Shown piece after piece: positions 12,233-22,309 of a stretch of 64,000 nt of DNA. The notes under the pieces were generated by a model. It ran no database searches, was not told where the DNA came from, and saw only the letters and a list, made by a program, of their open reading frames with translations. How positions within the stretch are numbered: position 1 is the stretch's first letter; every line of letters begins with the position of its first letter. This DNA is from Siphonodentalium dalli (Eukaryota > Mollusca > Scaphopoda > Gadilida > Siphonodentaliidae). The position numbers and the translations under genes are program-made. The stretch lies in assembly GCA_032622095.1 (NCBI GenBank), contig CP136065.1:95671343-95735342 (forward strand), written 5' to 3'.

Positions 12233-12905
12233 GTCGCTAAAACCTAAGGCACACGCAATGAGTTACGTCTTTAAAGTTTGGGTTTTCTGCTTTGAATAGC
12301 TCCAACAGTTGGGTAAACAAAAAAAGAACAAACAAATTCGGTGATGCAACAGACGAAGTAATGTTTCACCACACTGTATGTGGTAGTTTCATTCGGTATG
12401 ATGATTATTTATTGAATTTAGCGCAGACACCGAAGTGCATACCCTTACGGTATAACTATGTGTTACATTTCCGGAATTTGCAACACTTTCCGTGATAACA
12501 AACCATACACGTATGTCGAAATGCTTATTATACTGTAATAAAACACTAATCTCTTCAATGAATTAGCACCCATCTCGCCAGATCAAAGCGAAGGTACATA
12601 TCGCATTTATGTAAAAACAATTTTCATGCTGCTATCAAGTCGGTTTATTATCATAACAGTTTTTTTCAAATTCCCTCAGTCCGCTTTTACAACTCGAAAA
12701 CGCTTCCACGCAATGATCAGTATTAGTTTGCAGTTTGCTTTTGTTTGAAAATATCTTACCGATAACCCCACATATTTGTGCTGAATATCAAGTGATCAGC
12801 TGTCATTTGAGAATCGCCCATCCTCTCGCTGTTGTTATTTGTGATTGTGTATGCATCAGATATATGTAACATTATTCAGAAGCGATAAACAAGTTGATGC
12901 GGCTG
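12233..12905 (-). repeat. Unclassified dispersed repeat R1, copy B (inverted)
   Basis: Read on the minus strand it follows copy A (412-1070) in order, from the TTAACTTGTTTATC-like start through GTGCTGAATATCA (inverted), the TTTGTTATCACGGAAAGTG region and the CAACTGTTGGAGC segment. Confidence 0.75.
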
Positions 12906-12932
12906 CAGAAAATGTAGTACATTCCTGGTATA

Positions 12933-13197
12933 TACAGTAATGCTCTAAGTAATCGACTTCTTAACCACAACAGAATTATGGGTAACTTTTCAGGATTTAG
13001 TCGGAAATATGGCTTGTTGCCATTCATCTGAAAGCTCTCGGGATTTAGTCGGAAATATGGCTTGTTGCCATTCATCTGAAAGCACTCGGGGAGAGCTTTC
13101 CGATGAATGGCAACAGGCCATATTTCCGACTAAATCCTGAAAAGTTACCCATAATTCTGCTGTGGTTAAGAAGTCGATTACTTAGAGCATTACTGTA
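12933..13197. mobile_element. Fold-back MITE, pogo/Tc1-like ends (copy 1)
   Basis: The ends TACAGTAATGC and GCATTACTGTA are flanked by TA. The arms share TTTCAGGATTTAGTCGG with the element at 14888-15061. Near the centre, the segment ATTTAGTCGGAAATATGGCT is duplicated in tandem, so this copy is longer than its relative. Confidence 0.7.
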
Positions 13198-13199
13198 TG

Positions 13200-14303
13200 T
13201 ACCTTTGGTGATTATAACCAAATAAAATGTCCAGGTATAACCTGTCTCTGCCACAGAGTGTGTAGGCAATTTTGGTCAAGTTTATAATTTATTGAAGATA
13301 GTCGATTGGTACGTCCATACTTCCATGTTAAATCCAATCCAACTGTTCAAAAATACAGCTACATGTATTGCACGATTCTAGAGAATACAGCATAACTAAA
13401 ACCGTGTTGTTTCTTGATTTCTGGGTGCCAAAATATCATGATTTAATAGCTGTGTGGAACCCTACTTTCGCTTGCTGGCTCCTGAGACACATTATAGAGA
13501 TAATTCGTGTGTCTCTGATTATAAGTTTCTATTTTTGTCTAAATGTGCAAATACATATTCAAACATAAATGTGCAAATACACATTCAAATCATTCCTCCT
13601 ATCGTAATTGGAGTGTTGTGTGCCCTTTTTAGGACTAGCTAACCACTTTTGTACAAAGGGTAAATTTCATTCGATTTTGCCAATTTTGGCGGCCATTTTG
13701 GTGCACACATTCTGCAGACATGGTTTACGACTATGAATTGTTTGTGTATATTTCTGCAGTCAGTTCTGCGTCAAATGACACCAGAATCGCTTCAGTAACA
13801 ATCTCTTCCGGGTTCGACCAGACTATGGTGGGCACTGATGAATTGCTATGATGTTGTTAGGGAAAACTGATGCTGAAAAAGTACCGTTATTTTTCCAATG
13901 TTATCATTCTCGTGGTGTTCGGATAATCTTAACATCAAGGGAAATCCATTAGGTGTGTCAAACATTAAAAAACAAATATATTGCGAAATATTTCAATACC
14001 GGGTGTATTAGTTGTTTCAATCGACTATAATCAATGTGGCTATTCACTTAGCTTTTGCAAACACCAGCGGAGGCATTATATTATAATATATTATTCATAT
14101 ATACATTCTTGAATGTTTCATACAGACAGTGGCTTTTTCTCAAATCGCTCGGATTAGCCAAATACCACGAACATTACAATAACGGTACTTTTTCGTAACG
14201 GCATCAGTTTGCCCTACCAGCATCATATCAATTCAACAGGACCTACCAACATACATGTAATTGCAGATTAACAGGACCACTTGACATGGGGTGATTATAC
14301 GTG
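13200..14303. other. Mostly unannotated; fragment of repeat R1 at 13680-13840
   Basis: 13680-13840 carries TCTGCGTCAAATGACACCAG and CTCTTCCGGGTT, as in the distal part of repeat R1. A short duplication AATGTGCAAATACA lies near 13540-13580. Nothing else is recognised. Confidence 0.5.
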
Positions 14304-14857
14304 CAGGGTTCGCGCTGCCTATTGCCAAATTAGCAAATTGCTATAAAAAAAATGAAATGGCTCCAAAAAAATCCCGATTGGCTACAAAAAGTGGCACCTA
14401 GCTTTTTGGCATTTGGCAATTTGTACCCATCGGGCATATAATAAACCTTAGAGTCAATCGGTCGGAAACAAAACACACATTGATATCCGGTCGCGACATA
14501 GCTAATTGGGTCCTAATTAAAAGCTTATAATAGATTCGCGGCTTATGTCAGATCGACTTATTTTATCGCTGTGGTGAAAGGGTTTCAAATTTCTACTCGA
14601 TAATAACACTAAGCACGGCTATTGACTCTAATTTGACAAACATTAGCCAAACAAAGGGCTTCCTTGCGTCTACATCGTTAGGAAGCTGTGTATTGATAGT
14701 AGGTGATATTTTGACAAAGTTTGTGTTTTTTTTCAAAAGTGGCTCCAAAAATATTGGTCGGAAAGAAAGTGGCAACAGAAAGTATAAAGTGGCTCTAAAA
14801 ATAATGCAAATCGCAACATTGTTGGCACCTGGAAATTTTGGGCCAGCGCGAACCCTG
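14304..14857. mobile_element. hAT-type MITE with perfect 8-bp target duplication
   Basis: The termini are CAGGGTTCGCGCTG and its reverse complement AGCGCGAACCCTG. The 8-bp direct repeat TATACGTG at 14296-14303 and 14858-14865 is the expected hAT target duplication. The interior has repeated AAGTGGCTCCAAAAA-type motifs and no transposase frame. The intact duplication implies a fairly recent insertion. Confidence 0.88.
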
Positions 14858-14887
14858 TATACGTGTATTTATGGATGGCATTGTTAT

Positions 14888-15061
14888 TATACAGTAAAAA
14901 TGCCCTAATTAATCGACCCCATAACCACAGCAGAATTATGGGTAACTTTTCAGGATTTAGTCGGAAATATGGCAACAAGCCATATTTCCGACTAAATCCT
15001 GAAAAGTTACCCATAATTCTGCTGTGGTTAGGGAGTCGATTAATTAGGGCATTACTGTATA
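14888..15061. mobile_element. Fold-back MITE, pogo/Tc1-like ends (copy 2)
   Basis: Almost the whole element is one palindrome. The arms start TACAGTA...ATGCCCTAATTAATCGAC, run through GTTACCC, TTTAGTCGGAAATATGGC, and meet at CAACAAG. A TA duplication flanks it. Short peptide-like frames here are hairpin readings. Confidence 0.8.
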
Positions 15062-16298
15062 TAAAATATTGTAATTGTGTTATGCATATAACGCATTAAT
15101 TTGTGTCTTTGCAATAAAGCATTCATTCAGCATGCGCAAAATCATGACCGTAGCATGTTACACGTCCCTAGTATAACCACATCAATCTGCTCCATATTCT
15201 TTTCTATACAATTTTTCGATTTGAGAAACATTTGGGAAATTATAAATACGCAAATTCATTCAGTGGACCATTTATTTTTTAACGCTGTAGTGTCTGATAA
15301 TAGGCCGTATGCTCTTGGTCCGAATCATGCTTCTCCGTCTTATTACTAAGTGCACAATGTACTAGTACTTAGGTGGATCTGAAATAAAAAAGTAAATAAT
15401 GTAAGTAAAGCGAACTTTATCGGCTAATATGTATTCCAGCGGGGCGCAATTCATCGTGGAAGAAACGTGGAGGAGTCTTGTTGATCTAATTCTATCACTT
15501 AAAGTTCACATACATTGTATGTTCTGTAGCTGTTTGAATATATTATGCGTAGAGTATAGCCCGATATATTTTATACAGTAAACGTTGAATTAATACCGCC
15601 TAAAAGTAAGTTCAGTCTCAAATATTGCAACTCCGTGCAAACTGAATTTATTGAGAGGAAATAACAATTCTATCAATTTAGGTATATGCTAAGTCAAACG
15701 GGTCAAACAATCATGGATCTCACGAAAATGTATTTGATGCGAAACGTATTCGGACATGACCTGTATTTGTGGTTGAGAAACTCACACACAACTCAAGTTC
15801 CGTTTAAATACTGTAACCCAAACTAAGTTGTTGGTGGGTCACCAAACAGTTATCAAGCCATGTGATTTAAAGTCGTAAATGGCCAAAATTGTACTGGAAT
15901 CATATTATAATTAGATGCGTAACTGTTGACTGAGAAACACACATACTTGTTCCAACATATGTTCCAATGAAATAGTGCAAGCTGGAGTTATGTGTCGAAA
16001 TACAATCTGTTATAGGACTGATATTCGGCTAGACAGACAGGACAGGCGGAAGGACGCACAGACGGAATTTTAACTTTAGTGTGACCGTTATTTAGATGGG
16101 GTTGAGGTGACAAATGTTTCAACCCTGACACAATTCTCAGTTCTTCACAGCTAGAAAATTCAAAAGACTTGGTCCCACTGGACTTGGTTCATAGTAAACT
16201 ATATAGCTTTACATGTTTTCTGAACTACAGGTAATTTTGAAGTTAACAGAGATTATTTATCTGGGTCAGAAATTGGTGACATGTGTTAGAGCTGCTGA
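15062..16298. other. Retroposon-like tail, then no recognised feature
   Basis: 15095-15130 reads GCAATAAAGCATTCATTC, the same tail as at 33145-33175, so a LINE or SINE 3' end is likely. The remainder to 16298 shows nothing recognisable. Confidence 0.45.
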
Positions 16299-16930
16299 CT
16301 ACGGAAGCACAGTAGCGCCACAAATAAAATAATAATTACGGCGTTATATAATACGGCGATTAAACGCCCTAATTACGGCGTTATAACGCCCTAATACGGC
16401 GTTTAAACGCCCTAATTCGGCGTTTAAACGCCCTAATACGGCGTTTAAACGCCGTAGTTACGGCGGTATAACGCCCTAATACGGCGTTTAAACGCCGTAA
16501 TTACGGCGTGATAACGCCCTAATACGGCGTTTAAATGCGATATAACGCCCTAATACAGCGTTTAAACGCCCTAATTACGGCGATATAACGCCCTAATACG
16601 GCGTTTAAACGCCCTAATAACGGCGTTATAACGCCCTAATACGGCGTTTAAGCGCCCTAATTACGGCGATATAACGCCCTAATACGGCGTTTAAACGCCC
16701 TAATACGGCGTTTAAACGTCGTAATTACGGCGATATAACGCCCTAATACGGCTTTTAAACTCCCTAATTACGGCGTTATAACGCCCTAATACGGCGTTTA
16801 AACGCCCTAATTACGGCGAAAAAACGCCCTAATACGGCCAAAATGAGCATCAATCAATTGTGGATCAATGTCTATATTTGAATCCAGTAGGCACGTGCAC
16901 CACTACGCAAGAATCAAGTCGATAGTCGTA

Positions 16931-17346
16931 TTAAAGGTACTCAATCCGGTCAGACCCTCATAAATTACTATTTCTTTGACTTCGGGGGTAAAAAATAGTT
17001 GATTCGAGTCGAGGTACCTACCCACCATCAGATATCAATTTTTAATTTTTTTTTTATATCTATTGTTTGTGGCCCAGAACACGCCGTCAAAAGGATGTTC
17101 TCGGTCAAAATTGCGTTAGTATTACCATTTATTTTTAGAGTTATCCATCTTCGTCCGTTTGAATAAGTGTTTATGTGGCAATTATTAGTACACATCTCGA
17201 GAAAATTACAAACTTCAAAAATCAATATCTCATCACTTTGATTGAGCTTTGATTGATGGGTTCCTCGACTCGAATCAAATATGTTTTACCCCTGAAGCCA
17301 AAGAAATAGTAATTTAGGGGTGCTTAGTCGGATTGAGTACCATTAA
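16931..17346. mobile_element. Nested TTAA MITE
   Basis: TTAA at 16931-16934 and 17343-17346 borders inverted termini GGTACTCAATCCG. The arms continue through ATTACTATTTCTTTG and TTGATTCGAGTCGAGG. piggyBac-type by target site; non-coding. Confidence 0.72.
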
Positions 17347-17622
17347 TGAGATTAAATGACTGTCTACATTTTAGCCATTAGTTGGTGCATCAAACACAAT
17401 AACAAGAGCACTGCATTATATGAGCAGTGACTCACGATTAATTTTTCTGGCACTATCACCCTATAACCAATGGCCTTTATTCGGGTGAGTAAAGTCTATG
17501 GGGTGAGGTACAGTTTGGAATGGCTCCCTTTGTAAAATGTATTAACGCAGTTTAGTTCAGATAATGACTATTTGCATTGTCGTGAATGTGATTTCGCTGT
17601 AGTTGGCTAAACTGTACATGCT

Positions 17623-17814
17623 ATGACATCATTCACTGATGAGGGCTATAGCCCACCTAGGCTGATTGAGGGCGGGTCTTATCCCGCCTGGATTTATGAG
17701 AATGCCAGCCCTGGAAAGCCCATAACTCCGAAGCCCGGAAATAAGGTGCCTGACATTTGCAGAATTAGGCCCCCAGAGGGTGAATTTAGAGATATTACCC
17801 CGCATAGCGGCTAG
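17623..17814 (+). CDS. Short unidentified ORF inside the palindrome-array element
   Basis: 63 codons, Pro/Gly-rich, beginning MTSFTDEGYSPPRLIEGG. It lacks recognised motifs. The end overlaps a hairpin made by CAGAGGGTGAATTT and its inverted copy at 17820-17835, so some of the sequence is structural. It could be a decayed piece of a captured gene or a chance frame. Translation is unlikely without supporting data. Confidence 0.2.
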   Translation: MTSFTDEGYSPPRLIEGGSYPAWIYENASPGKPITPKPGNKVPDICRIRPPEGEFRDITPHSG

Positions 17815-18230
17815 CATCACCAAATTCACCCTCTGCATGGGGACCTCATTCTGTTCAGACATTGATCGGGTAGGGTTCAGTAGTCCGAAGGTTCACTAGT
17901 CCGAAGGTCCACTAGTCATTCCACATATGTCGCATTAGGGCGTTTAAACGCCGCATTTAGGGCGTTATAACGCAGTAAGTAGGGCGTTTAAACGCCGTAT
18001 TAGGGCGTTATAACGCCGTAATTAGAGCATTTAAACGCCGTATTAGGGCGTTTAAACGCCGTATTAGGGCTTTATAACGCCGTAATTAGGGCGTTTAAAC
18101 GCCGTAATTAGAACGTTTAAACGCCTTATTAGGGCGTTTAAACGCCGTAATTAGGGCGTTTAAACGCCGTAATTAGGGCGTTTAAATGCCGTATTATTAT
18201 TTTATTTGTGGCGCTACTGTGCTTCCGTAG

Positions 18231-19140
18231 CTGACATTTAAAAAAATATATATTAAATTGAACGTGAGTTTAATCCTTAAGAAAATCACATACACTGAAA
18301 GTTGATATTGTTATCTAGAGTATAATCACTGATTTATTAATATTACTGTTACAGTGCATGGTATTACTGATCAAAGTCTAATTACATACCAATCAATCTT
18401 TACAAATCTTTGACAAATCACTGTGATAGTATTGGTTTCGTAACAATAATTTTGACACGCGACATATTGGAGAACTATCACTAATGAATATAAGAACGTT
18501 TATCTATTACTCCATGTTCTTCATAGTTGTGATTTTGTTTACAGACTTTAATAATAGATCCATTTATATAGTGCATTATACAGTGAATTAGTTTCGATGC
18601 CTCAATTATTACCTCGGTCATAGGGCACCTGCGCTATTGTCACTCTCATCCTCCAACGAGGGAGCAATCCCAGCTGCACGATTCGTATTCAATTCAAGGT
18701 TAACATACTGACAAGATATATCGACACTCGTACCGAGTACTCTATTAACACACGAGTTGTGCGAAGCAGTCACAAGATATATCGACACTCGTACCGAGTA
18801 CTCTATTAACACACGAGTTGTGCGAAGCAGTCACATTACGATCGACCTTTCTCAGTTATCATAAATTTGCGCGAGATTTGAACAGCGTAGATCGATTAGA
18901 CAATTGCACGTCGCTCAATTCGGGCAAGCCATACACTGTTGTGGGAAACACACATTAGCACAGCCGCGTGCTGCGATTAACTCATCTCGATGCGTTGACA
19001 AGTGAATTGAATTGTATGAATGCTTTATTCTCAGCCATTTTACATGGGACGTGAGACAACGGACGTGAGTCCGACACGTTAACAACTGGACCAAGGAGCT
19101 CCACATTTACCCACTGCCAGTGCCTTGTGTATCTTTAATT
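18231..19140. repeat. Diverged relative of the 3167-3470 element, with a 61-bp tandem pair
   Basis: Shared words with 3167-3470 include TACAGTGCA, GGAGAACTATCA and TTTACCCACTG...AGTGCCTTG. Within it, 18711-18771 is repeated at 18772-18832 (61-bp unit containing ATCGACACTCGTACCGAGTA). Confidence 0.5.
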
Positions 19141-21567
19141 GTTTGGTTTTTAATGGTGAAGGAAGCCATCTCTGTGATTATATATACACAGGCCTCAGGC
19201 TCAAATGTCGGCAAGGCTTTGCTAGCTCACTGTGAATCCCGCCCGTATATCGCTGTTTCGAAGATATAAGTGTTCAAGTGACTTCTATCGCAAAGTTTCG
19301 AGGTTCGGAACGGCAAAAATCTCCTGAGAAACAAATCCGTTAGATATACCGTTTATAGAAGATTTGAGATGAGTTATTGGGATAGCTCATTAGTCTAATA
19401 GCTTGCTGAACAATTTGGAAAATATAGAAAAAAAGGAATGTAGAAATTGAAATGCAGATATCTTACCGCTAGTTAATTCGAGCAAACTATAAGGTAGATA
19501 CCCGATCGTGAACATGTATTAATTAATTAGATAAGGCTGATAAGCTGACAGAAGGAAATTGGTGAAATCCCCTGAACATGGTATAGGTTCTCGGCACTGA
19601 TACATTCGGAGGTACATGTAGCAGTACACGATTGATCGGGTTATAGGGGTCGGAAAAATAAAAACATAAGTATCTGGGTGGCATAACAGCCAGTGTAGCC
19701 TGTGTTAAATGTGACATTTACTGGTTTGAATGTTTATTTATGTTACAAAACTGGGAAAGTTCACAAAAAAAGGGAAAATTTTTGAATATGATTTTCGTAT
19801 TCAGTGAAGGCCAACTCTTTGTTGTTGGTTACAGGAAAATAGTCCGATTTCTCTCCCATGAATTCTGTCATCTGCGCTTGCAAGACATTTTTATGAAATT
19901 GCTACGATGATTTGTTTTCTATTTAAATTATTTCTCAGCTCTAACATAGCTCTAAATATATCAGGTGGAAGAAGCTTATTTACTGACATTAGCTCTGTCA
20001 TGGTCTATTTTTTGTATTGAAAATGGTCAATTTGAGTAAAAACAATGGGTAAAATTAAGAGTTCTGTGTATGCAAACCAAGAGGCATAACTCACTGACAA
20101 ATTTTACGAACAAGCTAATGTACAGACATATATTACATCTAGAATGTCTGTCGAAAATAAAACATGCTTGGTGGCAACTATGCCTAAGATATAATGGCCG
20201 GCTCAGCATTTATGTTTCAAGCAGGGTACCCCCCAAGTTGACCAAAATTGCTGTGAATTGTGTATGCTTCCTGATTATATATTGCTTTACAAGCGACGAT
20301 GGTGCAAATACTGACATTTCGGGAAAATTCGGGGTAACGCAGCTGATATTCACTGATGTGTTCGATTAATTAAGAGGTTTATCGCGGCTTGTAAATGTTT
20401 GCCGCACTTAGGAATAAACCTGACAAATTTTGATCACTGACAGGCAGTGAATGTCCACGTGTTTCGGGAGAACTATCTCACGGACTATAGCCTGTGAACT
20501 ATTACCCGCCTGCTGGCGTCACGATTGGCGATTGGCCTACCGACACGTCACTATTGGCACCAGGCGAAACTTGTGGTTAGCAAACTATCACCCTAGCTAT
20601 AGTCTTCGAACTATTTATTAGATTGTTGACGTCACATCTGGCGCGGCGAGAATTGTGGCGTATATAATAAAACCCATATTACATGCCTTGCATGGGTGGA
20701 ATAGCAGCCTCGGTCAATAGTCACTGTTCAAAAGACACCACATCGGGAAAATAGTTCTCGCTATGCCACCCAAGCAAGACAATACCTGCTTATTATATGC
20801 CCACGTAGTTCTAAGGAAAGCGTTATTTCTGTTTCCGTAAGAAATTGAACAATTTAACATTATTCCAATTTTCAGTCGAAACTTTCGAAGATGCTTAATA
20901 ATATCCGTTTTTATAATATTATTCTTTAAGTGTCATCAAATAAATCTCAAATTAATAGAATTAAAATAATTAGAGTGGAAGAACTTAATTTTTTTTAACT
21001 TTTATACGTAAAAGACCGTTGTTTTCTGCTCGGCAATTTAGGACAAACAAATTATTCTCATGTGGAAATGAACCATCTACCCACTGGAACAAATTTTATT
21101 CGATGGCTCGACAATCTAAAAAATAGAAACTTTCTTCAATATCCTTACCAGCCTATATACATGTGCATGCAATACACAACGATCAATGATGTCGTTTAGA
21201 GGACCCATGGACCATCGTTCTTAATTTTGGTGCAGTTTGTCAGGAAAATGATTTCAGAAAAAATATGAATTAATTCGGTTGACGTTTGTTCAAGTTATCG
21301 CGCTAACGGCCTTACAATTAGTTTAGCACACACACACACACACACACACAGGGCCGTAAATATATCTCACATAATGTAGCTCACATGCCAAGAATTGTCA
21401 AAATCCATCAATACATGGTTAAGTTATAGAGGATTAGGGCCGTTCGCCCGGCAACCAAACGTCCCTCGTCAAATCACAAGTCGAGTGTTTGAAGAACAAA
21501 ACATGGACAAATATTAACAAGTTTATGCGCTTGCAGTAACTCTGGCTTTTCAATAATTCCAATATTT
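19141..21567. other. No recognised gene; isolated motifs only
   Basis: A CA-repeat lies at 21331-21350. 20450-20770 has paired CTATAG...GAACTATT motifs and a TATATAATAAAA box at 20661, but only a 25-codon frame follows. Nothing else is recognised. Confidence 0.4.
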
Positions 21568-22015
21568 ATACCCCCAACGAGTTGTGGGGGGGGGGGGTAT
21601 ACTGGAATCAGCTTGGCCGTCCGTCCCTCCGTCCCTCCGTCCGTGGACACACATTTATCCGGAGTTTTTCTCAGTCGTTTTTGGATCAATTTCCGTGAAA
21701 CTTGGTACAGGCATCAACTACCATGGAAACCTGTGCACCTGCGATTATGAGGTCTGTAGGACTTTTTTTGTGGAGTTATTCCCCTTTTTCGACTTAGAAC
21801 ATTTTCGCAACATGCATAATTTTGTCCGAGCTTTTATTCCTACATTTTTAGGTCAATAGGTTTAAGATTAGGGTTAGGGTTGTGCACCTGCAATGGGAAC
21901 TGTTATTTTATTATTTTAACTAAATGTTTACTGACATGTGAAACATATTAGTATTTTTAAAACACGGGGGGGGGGGTATCCTTACGTATCATTGGGACAG
22001 TCACACCTCTAGTTT
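21568..22015 (+). repeat. GTCCG-rich dispersed element
   Basis: It begins with the hairpin CCCCCAACGAGTTGTGGGGG, then GTATACTGGAATCA and CCGTCCGTCC-type repeats. It ends with a G tract, GTATCCTTACGTATCATTGG and CACACCTCTAGT. This composition is, as I recall, common in molluscan genomes; the class is not established here. Confidence 0.55.
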
Positions 22016-22183
22016 GAATATGTAACTTTGTTTATGAAGGTCTAGAATTTGAAACATTTGCATGTCTATCAATGCTGAAACTGACCATCTCTGCGACACC
22101 ATACAGGCGCACATATACATGTATAACGAAAAAAGAATAATGAAGCGAGTCCGCTGACCCACACTGTGTGAAATCCATCTTAC

Positions 22184-22309
22184 TTTGGCACACGCTCAGT
22201 GCGCAACTCCCCAAGAAAAAGTCTTTGTAACCAGGATTGTTCCACATAGCGGGATCTGAGCTCCACGTTGGACATCCACCACTTGTGTTCGTCAGTCCCG
22301 TACAATCCT
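22184..22309 (-). CDS. CAP gene exon 9: ShK-like cysteine module
   Basis: 126 bases, symmetric phase 1-1, residues 265-306. Acceptor TTATTTCAG; likely donor A|GTAAGA. It starts with Asp-Cys, has GGCPTW, then NPGYKDFFLGSC and SVC. The order C...C-x-x-W...F-x-x-x-C-x-x-x-x-C resembles ShK modules, although only four Cys lie in the exon and one pair is missing or lies in an unseen exon. Without the last splice the frame would run on to a TAA at 22034-22032. Confidence 0.75.

Larger units (their letters stand above)
16299..18230. mobile_element. TIR element with terminal arrays of 14-bp palindromes
   Basis: The ends start CTACGGAAGCACAGTAGCGC on both sides, inverted, and CTGA directly repeats at 16295-16298 and 18231-18234. 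Inside the left end (16330-16842) is an array of about 24 units of roughly 21 bp. Inside the right end (17935-18195) is a shorter inverted array. Each unit centres on GGCGTTTAAACGCC or variants with TTATAA or ATATAA. The core contains a nested TTAA MITE (16931-17346), an ORF (17623-17814) and a copy of the TAGGGTTC...CCGAAGGTTC motif (17871-17915) also found at 2077. The transposon class is unknown. Confidence 0.75.

Noticed and set aside
16330-16842. Regular repeats suggestive of a CRISPR array
   Set aside because: Units are contiguous palindromes without unique spacers, mirrored at the other end of a TIR element in eukaryotic DNA.
18618-18812. Cys-containing minus-strand ORF considered as terminal CAP exon
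   Set aside because: No acceptor gives phase 1 entry without an immediate stop, and the sequence is partly a 61-bp tandem duplication.
20660-20850. TATATAATAAAA followed by an ATG as a possible plus-strand gene start
   Set aside because: The frame stops after about 25 codons, with no obvious donor or recognised protein.
21868-21890. GATTAGGGTTAGGG resembling telomere repeat
   Set aside because: Only about two units, inside a dispersed GTCCG element. Not a telomere or interstitial telomeric array.
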